Positions 1 to 10,836 are shown, numbered from the stretch's first letter. The stretch is DNA of 14,193 bases from Hymenopellis radicata (GCA_015501595.1 JADNRX010001119.1:1-14193); one strand, 5' to 3'. Made by a program: numbers and translations. The notes: generated from the letters alone by a model not told the origin.

Positions 1-2484
1 AACACAGAACAAAGGCAACTAGAGCTGCAACGCCGCCGAGCCTGCTCAAGGGATCAATGTCGGAAACAGACTACTCAGAGAAGATTTACCTGAAGATATA
101 GACCACCGAATTCGAGTTGGCGGCTTGCAGCAGAGCAGTCTTCTTCCTCATCATCGCGGACCAAAGCAGAAACAGTAGAATTGCCGACGTCTCCATCGCG
201 AACGTGAACTGGAGGTGCTTGGTCGAAGATCGCAAAGACGATCGAAGCAAGTCCGGTCACAAAGAACTGTGGTATCACAACAAATATGTTTTGAATGCCC
301 TGGGACATAATCAGCAAGACGAGCAACGATAAAGAATAGACACACGTACAAGGATAATTCCAACCTTGGCACTTAGTCCTCCTTCATGCTCGCGGTCCCC
401 ATCAGCCTCTTCTAGGTCTCGCCGACGACCAACTAGAACCGCGTCTTCGCCTTCTTCCTCGTCATCGGAATGGTCCCTCCCGAGATCTACGCGACTTATC
501 CCAGCATCATGGTTGCCTATCAGTCCCCGGCGCGCTTCTGCTTTGTCAAGCTTTATTTGCCGTTCCGAATCGGATTCAGCGTCAGAATCTAGGCCTGGAT
601 CCTCGAATATCGTCTCGTTTACATCAGGCCGCGATCGTGTATCCTGAAGCATAATAGCGCTAGCATCCGTTGAACCCGGAGCGGGTTCGGTCAGAATTGC
701 TTCGGCCAACTACGCGGAACGCGTTAGAATCTGGACGGGTTCTACTCCAAGATATAGTCGTACCAATGCAAGAGGTGCCCACATGATGATTGCCCAGGAG
801 AAACCCGTCGCCGTGATGAGAAGTGTAGCACCGGTGACTGTGGAGGTAAAACTAAAGGGGGTTATGGGTCGGCGTGTATAGATGAGAGATAATTGTCCTA
901 CAATGTTCCGAACATGCAGGCGGCGAAGACCGCATGACTAGACGCCCAAAGGCTTGCGAGGTGTACCTTCAACATGTCGGGAATACCCAGGACCGCGTCT
1001 TGGATGCATATCCACCATTCTGAACCCCGTTTGCCTCGTAGGTACTGTGGCCGATAGTATGTGTCGCCTTCTTTTTACGCGTTTCAAAAACGAAAAAAGG
1101 CAGAATGAAGTTGCCCAGTAGGGAAACAACGGCCGACAGGAATAAGGCGCGCGATCCCAGACGCGTCGATTCCTCTTCCAATTCTTCCGGGTCCATTGCT
1201 TGGCGAGTACCTATAGAACCGCCAAGCATTCCAACAGAGGAGGGGCCGACGGACTCTGTCATGAGGAGGGAAGTGTAGTAGGCCCGTTTATGGAGATCGC
1301 CAATGTATAAGTCGTGTAGAAAAGTAACGGGAACCACGAAGCCATGTGCTAGTCAAAAATGAGTATCTGCACGGACCAAGATGAAGAAGATTCACAAAAA
1401 TTGTATAATGCACTAAGTGCTAGAACGATGAGACAAATCAAATGAAGTCACGAAATAATACGCACAATCTGCTTGATGACTCGAGGTAATATCCTAGCGG
1501 TGGTAATGATCTCCTTCATTTGCTTCAGAAAGGTCGCAGTAGCAGAACTGAGGAGTGTTAAGTCTACAACCTGATCTTCACTTGGCGATCGGGCTTACCC
1601 CGATGATTTTGGCTGCAACAAGACTTTCTCCTTGACCATGAGCATGGTGACAACGTGTCCTCCGAGGAGAAGAATACTTGCAAGAATGCTAAGAACTTCA
1701 AGTTCGGTGTTGCCAAAGAAAGGCAAGATTGACGGGAGACTGAGGTTGCCGCTAAGTGGTGGTCAGCCTTCCGTCAAGACCACACCTATCGGAGTGACCC
1801 ACACATAAAAACCAGGCAACGCTTCCAATGCTCATCATGCGAGCCGCCCATGCGTTCGCGGCAGGTTGGTCAGAAGACGGTAGCACGTCGACGAGGAGCG
1901 CGCGATCCACGGCCATTACTGCGCAACGAAGGTTTGAGCATGGGAAGACAATGGATGCGCAAGAAACATGCCTGCGTTAATACTGAAGTCGATGATATAG
2001 ATTGAAAGGACGCCAAACGCCAGAACCAGAGTTTTCTTGAGACGTGTTAGCAACGCGGTCACGACGAGAGAAGCGGCATTGCTGCTCACACTTGGCGTGA
2101 ACCAGCCGGCGACTTGCTTCGTCCAGCCCAGCAACAACATAGCGAGTATACAGACAAGGATTCCGCCCATCATATAAGGTCGTCTTCTCCCGAATCTTGA
2201 CGTACAGCTATCCGCGAGGACACCGATTAATGGCTGCATAATTAAGCCCGAGAGAGGACCGGCGAGGAAGACCATGGCCATGGCCGACTTGGACAGTCCC
2301 AGGGAAAGCAAGTATGGTGATCCGTAGGACTGTTCGACCGACCAAAACAGTTGTACGCGCCGAATAGTCCAATGGTCATGGCGGGTAAATGTAGGTATTT
2401 TGGGCCCGATACATGACTGTGCCCCGTCAGTCTGCTCGAGTTGCCGTCGTCGCTGTCGACAGCAATGAAGCCGCCTCCCGTCAT
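1..2484 (-). CDS. Sucrose/maltose-type H+ symporter (GPH/SUT family), C-terminus off the left edge, frame-disrupted
   Basis: A plasma-membrane MFS transporter that by family should import a disaccharide (sucrose or maltose) with protons. The start at 2484 gives a short hydrophilic N-terminus, then LPAMTIGLFG (first membrane helix), SYGSPYLLSLGLSKSAM, and the family loop RFGRRRP at residues 97-103. Later come SINA/VMAVDRALLVDVLP, LPSILPFFGNTELEVLS, WFPLLFYTT and LYIGDLHKR. A hydrophilic, very acidic loop of about 120 residues (exon 350-709) lies before the last helices (NIFVVIPQFFVTGL, SVVYIFRLGGVAALVAF). Exons, minus strand: 2484-1972, 1918-1803, 1751-1599, 1547-1466, 1412-1396, 1348-902, 851-764, 709-350, 299-90, 41-1. 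Reading through needs six single-base corrections: -1 near 2356-2360, 1336-1340, 1309-1310 and in the T run 1072-1076; +1 near 1815-1816 and near 124-132. With these, all exon phases agree and about 676 codons fit. The substrate is inferred from family only. Confidence 0.85.
1919..1971 (-). other. GC-AG intron in the sucrose transporter gene
   Basis: The donor is GCAG|gcatgt and the acceptor gcgcag, 53 nt. Removing it joins SINA to VMAVDRALLVD, which is the conserved order in GPH transporters. No GT donor nearby gives this junction in frame. Confidence 0.75.
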
Positions 2485-3108
2485 GGCGCGTCTCGTTCGT
2501 TTCTGGTGAAACTGGGTGAGGGCGTCGGGAGCAAGGTATAAAGTAAGTACCGATTAGGAAGTCTGAAATTGACGTGTCACTAGACCACAACATTGTTCTA
2601 TTTGGAGTTTTACCGCGTCGTTTATCCGCGCGTTTACTAGTTAGAGCTCTATTTTGACATGGAGACCCGTCCTTGTCGAGGCAGCAACAAGTCAGTCTGC
2701 CGTTCAAGAGCGCACACCGAAGGCACATCCTTCCTGCTGATCTACATATGCATGACATGTGCACTCGCCACCCACCCGGACTGCTGTATTCGTTCGCGCC
2801 TTCCTCGCTCCAAGGTGCCGGATGACCCATGGCACATCGCAGCGGCTGTAACTCTCGAGTTTCGAAATGGATAGCATCCCCCAACCTTTTTTGATTGCCC
2901 TTCCCTCCGTCTTCCGTCCTACACTCTCGGAGTTCTTTCAACGCAATAACTCTAACGGTATCTCGGCGTCCCCCCCTCTACAGTTTCCCGTGGTTACTAT
3001 TAGAATGCCCTTTGCAATCAACACTTACCGCCACAGCGGCGAATATATAACCTATCTGCCTTCAATGTTCGGGATCCGTTTCCCTCCCTCGATTATTCTT
3101 TCTTTTCC
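2485..3108. promoter_or_regulatory. Divergent promoter region between the two transporter genes
   Basis: 624 bp separates the start codons of two outward-facing transporter genes, so both promoters must lie here. On the monocarboxylate side there is a TATATAA and a C/T-rich leader (about 3070-3108), usual before fungal start codons. On the sucrose-transporter side I see no clear TATA box. Open frames here (such as 2867-3178 on plus and the upstream part of the long minus frame to 2941) have no recognisable protein character. Confidence 0.5.
3044..3050 (+). promoter_or_regulatory. TATA box of the monocarboxylate transporter gene
   Basis: TATATAA lies 59 bp before the ATG at 3109, followed by a pyrimidine-rich leader. 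Position and sequence fit a fungal TATA element with a short 5' leader. No transcript data support it. Confidence 0.45.
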
Positions 3109-5039
3109 ATGTCTGATACTAACACTAACACGACTGAACGGACCGTCGTTTCAGAGGGGATGTCGAAAAGGGCGCTAGTCGTACCTCACCCACCGACGGA
3201 GGCAAGAATGCGTGGATGACCGTGGCTGGATCGTATGTATATGTCGATGGCCTCTGTGTTACACTGAAGTTTCGACACAGATGGATGATCCAATTCTGCA
3301 CCTTGGGGTGACTTGGTATTTTCTACTGCGCTTTCCCCGACTTTACAGCTCTACACAGATACATCAGTGCCTTTGGTGTCTATCAAGACTATTACACCCG
3401 CACTTTCCTCTCAACAAGACGCCATCAGACATAAGGTCTGACTTTGAATTCGAATGCGATGAGTATCTCACATTCTAGAGCAGCTGGATTGGCAGCTTTC
3501 AGCTGTTCATGCAATACGCGCCCGGTGTTTTCGTCGGCCGTGCTTTCGACGCCGGCTACTTGTACGATACTCGCCACATCTTTCATCTTAATCTCATCCT
3601 TCTTAGTCGTTCAATGATCCTCATTGGCACCGTCATCCAAGTGACCTCCATGTTCATGTTATCCCTAGCTCGACCGGGGCAGTACTACCAGGTAAACAAA
3701 ACCCCAACACTCGCCTCGCTCTCCTAACAGTTTCTGGCAGGTCTTCCTCGCCCAGGCGCTAGGCTCCGGACTCGGCCAATCCTTCTCTTCCTCCCTTCCC
3801 TAAGCATCATCGGCCACCACTTCAAGACCCGCCGCTCCACCGCCACAGGAATCGCCGTCACGGTATGTAACCCGCGCCCAAACTCAAATACATCATCGCC
3901 GGTTTCCCTCACTTCTATTCTATTTCTCAGGGAGCCTCGTTTGGCGGAATTGTATGGCCTATTATGCTCAACGAGCTCAGTCGCGTAACATCCTTTGACA
4001 ACGCCATACGATCCACAGCGGCGCTTGCGACTGTTCTTCTCGTCTGTGCCAACCTTGGCATGCGCACGGCCTATCAAGGATCGCAGCGCCGGGCTTTGTT
4101 CGAAATCAAAGTTCTCACAGAGGTTTTGAAGGACACTGCATTCATGGTCTCTATCGCTGGGTACGTCACTTCCGGCGTATTCAACCTGTCTGATATACCG
4201 CTTAGAGCTTGTTTCGTGTGTCTCGGCCTATTCTTCCCCTGTGAGCAACACACAAACTCGTGCATACCAGTTAGGTTACTCAATATCTAACACAGACTTC
4301 TATCTTCAACTCTACGCGATCGACAAAGGAATAGACCCGAACCTTGCATTCTACGCCGTATATACATAACCTCTTTACACTCGTTCTCCCGAAGCTCATC
4401 ACCCATCTCCTCTAGTTGGCGATCCTCAACGCCGGGAGCATCCTAGGCCGCCTCCTCCCCAACTTCTTCGCCGACAAGATCGGCATCTACAACATGCTGA
4501 TCCCCTCCCTCGCCTGCACGTCCATGCTACTGTTTACCCTCGTCGGCAGTGACATAAACAGCGTACCGGGCCTCGTCGCGTTCGCCTGCTTCTACGGGTT
4601 CTTCTCCGGCTCCTGTGAGTCAAACCCCATCCCATTCACCACTGACGCGATCCTTCCACCAGACTATTCCCTCATCCCATCTCTCATCTGTCAACTGACC
4701 ACCAACATGAGCGATTTAGGGTACGCGACACACACACATTTATCCCCTCATTCAGGTCGTAATTACGATCCTTCTAGCACACGGATGGGCCTCGCTTTTA
4801 CATGTGTGGGGGTATTCATGCTTTGCGGATCACCATTGGACGGCGCCTTGCTACACAGCAACACGGCAGCCTATGACTGGACCCGCTGCATCGCGTTCTG
4901 TGGCGTGAGTCGGAACACGGAGTTCTCTGGTCTGCTGCTCATTGAATCTTAGGCGACAGTCATGACAGGAGCGGCCTGCATGCTACTTTCTCGAACGATC
5001 TTCATGTGCAGAGCGCCCGGACATGGACACAAGGTCTAG
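3109..5039 (+). CDS. Monocarboxylate-transporter-like MFS permease, frame-disrupted
   Basis: A 12-helix membrane permease of the fungal MCT-like group. The substrate is unknown: many fungal members have none assigned or carry acids other than lactate. Recognisable pieces in order: DGGKNAW (MCT entry motif, near residue 30), SWMIQFCTLG, ISAFGVYQDYYTRTFL, WIGSFQLFMQYAPG, LFLPSLSIIGHHF, TGASFGGIVWPIMLNEL, ILNAGSILGRLLPNFFADKIG, GTRMGLAFTCVGV and a basic tail ending at TAG 5037-5039. Thirteen exons: 3109-3232, 3281-3307, 3359-3435, 3481-3561, 3607-3691, 3741-3862, 3931-4160, 4206-4240, 4296-4357, 4416-4614, 4663-4720, 4778-4904, 4953-5039. Three -1 breaks: G run 3156-3159 (SEG to DVEKG), 3411-3413 (FL to NKTPSDI), and 3781-3782 (GQ to LLFLPS). 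Adding one base at each gives 1317 nt, exactly 439 codons, normal family length. The last seven exons are clean. Confidence 0.87.
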
Positions 5040-5388
5040 CACTTCGGCTTCATACTTCGCGAGTACAGATAGTAGCAGTCTCACAATCAAAAATCAAAAG
5101 AACTCCATCCATATCCCATTAGAGACTGCACCCACAACCACCGCGAACATTAATAATAGGTGTGTAAATGTTAAATACTAAACTGGACTACGTTATGCAG
5201 ATGCATGACAGAGAGGAATGCGGAGGTATCTGTGCGAAATTGAACAAACTGAATGCGCGAGGAATGAAACTATGTAATGCATATGTGTGGTATGAATGAG
5301 TGATGACAGTTGTCCAGATCCATTGCAATGTGCGTGTGAAACGAAAATGAAAACGAAAAAAGGGTGGAAAGGAAAGAAAAAATGAACC
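5040..5388. other. Convergent 3' spacer
   Basis: The stretch between two genes that end toward each other; it must hold both 3' untranslated ends. It is A/T-rich around 5085-5190, with several TAATA/AATAAT stretches, and has a strongly purine-rich stretch at 5340-5385 (pyrimidine-rich in the minus-strand transcript). No gene, RNA or repeat is recognised. Confidence 0.5.
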
Positions 5389-7987
5389 TCAACGCCTCAC
5401 AGGATAATGATACCCTTCTGAGCCGCTGCTCCCCGAAATCATTACGATCATCCATCCAAACATCGACATCAAGAACCGAACCATCCACGCTGGATCTGCA
5501 TTGATTCCAAGGCCGGGTCTCAATTCTGAAAAAATTGTCAGAAAACGAAAGAAATTGGGGCGAGGCCGGCTACTTACGCATCGCCAACGCGATGTCAATA
5601 GGCGAGCGCGTAACCCGTGGACGCGCCTGCTTCTTCTCAACCGCCGTCGACGAGGATGCTACAGGCGCAGTACCAGGAGCTGGCTCCCCCACAGGGAACG
5701 ACCCGGGCAATGCTGTCGACAACGTCAAGGGAGATTGCGAGGGAGAAGGAGGAGACACAAGTGTCTTCGTCTCCTTCGCCTTCGTGCTCTGAGACTCCGA
5801 CGAAGCCCCGCCGGGGCTCGCACTGAGACCAAGCGCAGGTGCATCCGCCGCACGAAGAGACCACGCAGGTTTAACCTTGCGCACGGGAGTAAGAAGCGGG
5901 GATTCGGGAGGTGTAGGTGTCTGAGCCGACAGCACCTTCCTCGGTGAAATTACCAGAGGAAGGAAGTCTGGATCAGGTATGGATATCGAAATATCGGGTA
6001 TCGGGTCGTCGAGAGGTTCATCAGAGTCATTATTATCATGAGTGTTTTCGTTGAATTCGTGAGTTATAGGCAAGGGAGTCTCCTCTACAGCGGGGGACGG
6101 CAATGCTGAATGTTCCGCAATCCCAACAGGATCAGGTTCGACTTGGAGAGATTCTTCGGTCTCATGAACATCGCAATCCGAGTCCATGACAACATCGCGC
6201 AGTACATCAGGCAGCGGGGGCGTGGCTGCCAAGTCAACGCTAGGCGAACTGGGGACAGAAATGCTCTCAGAGTCCGAGTCGTCGCCCGAAGGATGGGCAG
6301 CAGATACGAGCAGTTCCTCACTGCTGTCATTGTCCGGTTGGGTAGGAAGGAGAACGTCCTTTACCGAAGGCTGAGGAGACGGAGTTTCCAAACGTTCATA
6401 GTCGGCCACTACCGGTTGGATCTGCGATGGGGACGAGTCCGTTGAGCTGTCATAAGAAGAATCGTCATGTTCGACTGCTGCCTCTGGCACTGTCACCAGC
6501 TCAACAGCCCCCAAAGTGTCGCTGCTTCCTGAAGAAGACGACAACAGCTCTGGAGGTGCCGCGTCTTCATCGAGAGACACGCGCCTTCCCACAGGTGATG
6601 CGAACGGGTTTTCCAAACCTTCTCGAGAGGGAGAAGCCTCGATGGCATTCTCTCCCGGAGCACCACTTTCCACAGCTTCCAATACTGCATGCTCTGCAGG
6701 AGGTGAAGCGAAGGGATCTTCTAAAGTGGGTTGCTCCTTAGTCTCCCATGGGGATGCGGTGGCAGCATCGAGAGGGTAGACAACGGGATGTTCGTCATCT
6801 GAGTGATCAAGTTCTTCATTCGCCACGGATGGAGTGACGACCTCGAAACCCCAACCTTCCTCGTCCCATTGCGAGAAATCAAGCAACTGCATTTCCGGCT
6901 CGGCCGGTTTCTTGTCCTGCTCCACCACCAATTCTACAAGGGCAGCCGCGTCCTCAACCGGCGAGTCCACGAGTTTTGATTCATCAGAAATGAACCGAGC
7001 CTCCAACTGAAGAGCACGCTGCTTCGGAGAAAAGTCGATGAGATCGGTTTCCGTTTGAACCAAAGTAATATCCTGCTCCGAGGAATGAGACTCGGTTGGC
7101 GAAGAAGGAACGGGCTCTGGGGCTGTAGATTTCATCTTGAGATAGATGTCCGCAATGTCCTGACTGCGGTTTGACAGGGACCTGTGCACGCCAAAGAGCG
7201 TGTCAGATGAGATGTTAATGTCCGAAGTCAATTCGTTTACGAACGGTTTGCGGGTATGAATGCCATCGGGAATGGAAAGATCAATCAGCGGGGAAGGCGT
7301 GTTGGGAGTGGAATGGAAGTGATGAGGGGAAGAAGGGAAGGGATCCGGGAGAAGAGTCGCCTGCGACACCGCCGAAGGGTGACTAAGACTGACGCTGCGA
7401 CCATGAACGCGACCAGACTTGAGGCGCTCCACACGTGACTCGATGGGGCGTCCGATCCTTTGTGGGGGCGAAGGCACGTTGGGTAGGGGAACGGCAAAGT
7501 CCCGGAACTCGGGTAAGACGTTTGCGATGCTCGTTGGAAGAAGTTCGACATTCGATTCATCATCGTCTTCAAGATGGTGTGGTCCCCGGCTTCGTAGTTT
7601 GAACCATTTCCGGAACTGTGCTGCAACAAAGGCAACAACGAATACCAGAGTGCTGTACGAAATGATGGGGAGAAACGAGGCGAACATGGGCACCGCAAAA
7701 CTGGTCGTCACTGGCTCCGAGAGCGGCTCTGCAGAGTCGGGAATCGCTGCTCGCACAGCGAGAGACCTGTATCATGAGTGAATGAGCCCTGCGGTGATAA
7801 GATGGAGGATATCGACCTACCCGAGCGCGACAACGGCGAGTTCCCGGTTCTGTCTGTCACTGTTCCCGCCGTTTAGAACTCAGAACGTCGGACTCATTGA
7901 TTACACGTACGAAGCACTCTGCACTGGTCCCGCGGCGGTAAGGACGGCCTGCCAAAAGGCGGCCAGGAGGAACAACAAAACAGTCAT
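5389..7987 (-). CDS. Unrecognised acidic Ser/Pro-rich membrane protein, about 800 aa
   Basis: I do not recognise a family. Proposed exons are 7987-7911, 7766-5578 and 5525-5389 (800 aa). The first exon encodes a signal-like stretch (MTVLLFLLAAFWQAVLTAAG), ends GCTTC|gtacgt and joins in phase to SLAVRAAIPD. Residues about 52-75 form a hydrophobic segment followed by basic RKWFK, a likely membrane anchor. Residues about 90-750 are low-complexity, rich in D, E, S, P and T, probably disordered, with a WDEEGWGFEV patch. The last intron (52 nt, gtaagt to ttttttcag) replaces an immediate stop with a 45-residue tail carrying a third hydrophobic segment (WMVRFLMSMFGWMIVMI) and a basic end. The 2.2-kb middle exon is fully open, unlike the neighbouring genes. 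The first intron is 144 nt, long for this window, and may be two introns around a small exon; without exon 1 the first in-frame ATG in exon 2 lies just before the anchor. Product and role unknown. Confidence 0.65.
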
Positions 7988-7995
7988 CCTCGGAC

Positions 7996-8045
7996 CTGCG
8001 AATATGAGAATCGTGGCGAAAAGCAAAGAGAACCGGGGCACTCAC
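7996..8045 (-). other. Probable 5' UTR intron of the 800-aa gene
   Basis: The donor is gtgagtgcc and the acceptor attcgcag, 50 nt, ending eight bases before the proposed ATG at 7987. Starting instead at the ATG at 8090 gives about 15 codons, then a stop soon after splicing, so this is best read as leader sequence with a small upstream frame. Confidence 0.45.
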
Positions 8046-8176
8046 CACGCTGGTCATATTATCCGGAGAAAACGTTGCCACCACGTTCAAGTCGGAATCG
8101 CACGATGCTTACGTGAGCGGACTCTGCTCTCCGGAAAACATTTAATTTTAATATTTGTTTAATATGTACATTTATT
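8046..8176 (-). other. Leader of the 800-aa gene and 3' end of the thymidylate synthase transcript
   Basis: A tandem minus-strand junction. The part near 8140-8176 is very A/T-rich with TTAATATTT and TTAATATG stretches and probably carries the thymidylate synthase 3' end signals. The part near 8046-8120 should hold the start region of the downstream 800-aa gene. No protein gene fits. Confidence 0.4.
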
Positions 8177-9160
<984 letters not shown>

Positions 9161-9549
9161 CCTGATGGTGGATCGAGTGCAAGTCGCGTTACATCGCGTC
9201 TCGTCACAAAAAACGTGAGTCGTGTTGCCGAAAGCGGACTTTGTGCTCCGAATGACCGAACCGCCCATTGCCTTGCCTACACGGACTCTCCCGTAGCCAC
9301 AAAGAAATATTCGCTTACCAGGACATTCTGCGCGAGAACTCCGAAACCCCCACTTACGCGCCCAGGACCACACCGGACAGAGGTAGGGCTTTAAAAAGTG
9401 TGGATCTTGTGGGTTCCAACACCCAACCGAGAAGCCACAGTATTAATCTGCTTCTTGGCCATACTTACCCTCCCTACGCTAACGATTTATCATGGCCTTG
9501 ACTTGTTCTGATATATGCAAGGCTGGTGTCTTTCCACTCCTGTTTACAG
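9161..9549. other. Spacer between thymidylate synthase and the carboxypeptidase fragment
   Basis: 389 bp that must hold the thymidylate synthase promoter. It contains three ACGCG-type cores (9185-9189, 9195-9199, near 9354-9358). Translation in all plus frames shows no M20 peptidase N-terminal domain, so the 5' part of the carboxypeptidase gene is missing rather than hidden by introns. A polypyrimidine tract and acag end at 9549. Confidence 0.5.
9185..9199 (-). promoter_or_regulatory. Two ACGCG cores upstream of thymidylate synthase (MCB-like)
   Basis: On the minus strand this reads ACGCG twice, 10 bp apart, 25-40 bp before the ATG. In ascomycete yeasts thymidylate synthase is cell-cycle controlled through ACGCGT (MCB) sites bound by MBF. 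Here only the five-base core is present, and it lies close to the start codon, so it could be chance. Confidence 0.25.
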
Positions 9550-10158
9550 AAGCCTTTCTGGCACCTCAACAGCGATTGATGTAATACACGGAGGCGTCAA
9601 GTCAAACGCACTTCCAGAACAGGCTTTTGCAGTCGTAAATCATCGCATTTCGACGACAAGGTTTGTTGCGCTGTGTTGCTTTGCCTTGAGTTCTCACATG
9701 GTTTCCAGTAATGCTCGTGTTACGAAACAACATGACACAGACCTTTTGCTGCCTTTGGCGCAAAAGTACAACCTGACGTACAATGCATTCGGCGAAGACC
9801 TTACGGAGACAAACGTGCCAGCGAAAGGAAGGCTCACGCTTACTGCGCCTCGTTTCCTAGATCCAGCACCTGTTACCCGAGATAATATATACGTTGCTCC
9901 CGGAATGCCTACGGGGAATACGGACACGCGATTTTACTGGACGTTGACCCGGCATATCTTCCGGTACAACCATCATGGGTCTGGCAATGGTACCAATCCT
10001 CTTTCCGGTGCGCATACAGTGAACGAATGTGAGTTTCTTGCATATACAACTAGCATTATACTGACCTGAACTTAGCGATTTCAGCGGATTCTTTCTTGGA
10101 GATTATTAGGTTCTTTTCAACGTTGATTTTGAATGTAGATGAGAGTACCACGCTGTAA
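9550..10158 (+). pseudogene. Carboxypeptidase S-type M20 metallopeptidase, 3' fragment
   Basis: The family (yeast vacuolar Cps1) removes C-terminal residues from peptides with two zinc ions. Exons 9550-9660, 9709-10028 and 10076-10158 have good splice sites and stay in one frame to TAA, giving about 170 residues against roughly 550-600 in the family. Present: end of the lid/dimerisation domain (AIDVIHGGVKSNALPEQ, FAVVNHRI), DTDLLLPLAQKYNLTYNAF, GNTDTRFYW, and the last zinc-ligand His region (GAHTVNE). Absent: the whole N-terminal catalytic half with HxD, the bridging Asp and the Glu pair. There is also an apparent internal loss: DPAPVT runs directly into RDNIYVAPG where relatives have some 25-30 more residues. 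No frameshift is seen in what remains. It cannot encode an active peptidase; a relic of rearrangement or duplication is likely. Confidence 0.8.
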
Positions 10159-10174
10159 TGCGAGCGCCAGCGAG
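10158..10174 (+). repeat. 17-bp inverted repeat, left copy
   Basis: ATGCGAGCGCCAGCGAG is the exact reverse complement of 10580-10596. It begins on the last base of the carboxypeptidase fragment stop codon. No matching direct repeats flank the pair. Confidence 0.8.
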
Positions 10175-10579
10175 CATCCATGGAATTCGTGAGCCCGACC
10201 GACCTAGGTGACCAAATATGAACAAATTCACGTCGCGCAGTCGGGACTCACTTTTTTGGTAAATGGCGAGCAGCCCCTTCAATTCTGTTTCGTTCTCCCT
10301 GGAAATTTGTGCAGCCGTTTATGATGCGTATATCATTCACACTGTCGCGTTTCAACCGTGTTCGTGGACGGAGGCCTCGTGCCGCAACCGTTCCCCAAGA
10401 ACTTGTTTGCCAAAATTCGACGCGCAGACTCTGGCAATCTTGATTATTCTAGGTGAGAACTTGGGTGGCACACCGCTACAGGAGAGACTAGTCGACTCTC
10501 GCGTCGTTACATAAATCAATCGTATTGAATCTTAGACTGACATTCTTGATCCCTCACTGATTTCATGCGGCGTAGCCGC

Positions 10580-10596
10580 CTCGCTGGCGCTCGCAT
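10580..10596 (-). repeat. 17-bp inverted repeat, right copy
   Basis: CTCGCTGGCGCTCGCAT on plus, exact partner of 10158-10174. It is preceded by a small perfect hairpin (GCGGC-GTA-GCCGC, about 10567-10579) and followed by the short palindrome-like tgggcatccca. Confidence 0.8.
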
Positions 10597-10824
10597 GCGT
10601 GGGCATCCCACAGCTCTATTTTAACCTGAATAGAAAGTAAGAAGCCACTTGGTGTCCGGCAATGTCCGCTGTGTCTCTTTTCCTCCTTCGATCAACTGTT
10701 CCCTTTCGGTCTCAACACGTTTATTCTTCACGCGTTCTGACAGCTAGATGACGCACTGATAGCGGTGAATCGGCGCCATACGTCAAGCGACGTCAGACTT
10801 CTAAGACTTAGCCAAATACATACT

Positions 10825-10836
10825 ATGGAGCCATGA
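10825..10836 (+). promoter_or_regulatory. Minimal upstream ORF before the SMP-C2 start
   Basis: ATG GAG CCA TGA encodes Met-Glu-Pro and overlaps two further ATGs (10833, 10836) that open a different frame across the proposed start at 10864. If the transcript begins upstream of 10825 these would compete for initiation. Confidence 0.35.

Noticed and set aside
1916..2941. A 341-codon minus-strand open frame as one gene
   Set aside because: Only its 3' half matches the transporter (from VQLFWSV). The upstream part is in the wrong frame for LPAMTIGLFG and has no protein character; it runs together because of a one-base break near 2358.
2867..3178. A 103-codon plus-strand frame as a gene or first exon of the monocarboxylate transporter
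   Set aside because: It spans the TATA box and leader and does not join the DGGKNAW exon in phase through any good splice site. The ATG at 3109 with one base added fits better.
5501..5947. Arg-rich plus-strand open frames antisense to the 800-aa gene
   Set aside because: They are shadows of the low-complexity acidic coding sequence on the other strand.
7857..8090. The ATG at 8090 as start of the 800-aa protein
   Set aside because: It meets a stop shortly after the 50-nt intron is removed, and unspliced it does not connect in frame to the main exon.
10263..10514. An 83-codon open frame inside the inverted repeat pair
   Set aside because: No recognisable motif and no clear splice or promoter context; this length is expected by chance.
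10567..10600. Helitron 3' end suggested by the GCGGC-GTA-GCCGC hairpin
   Set aside because: No CTRR end at the usual distance after the hairpin, no 5' TC end identified, and the stem is only five base pairs.
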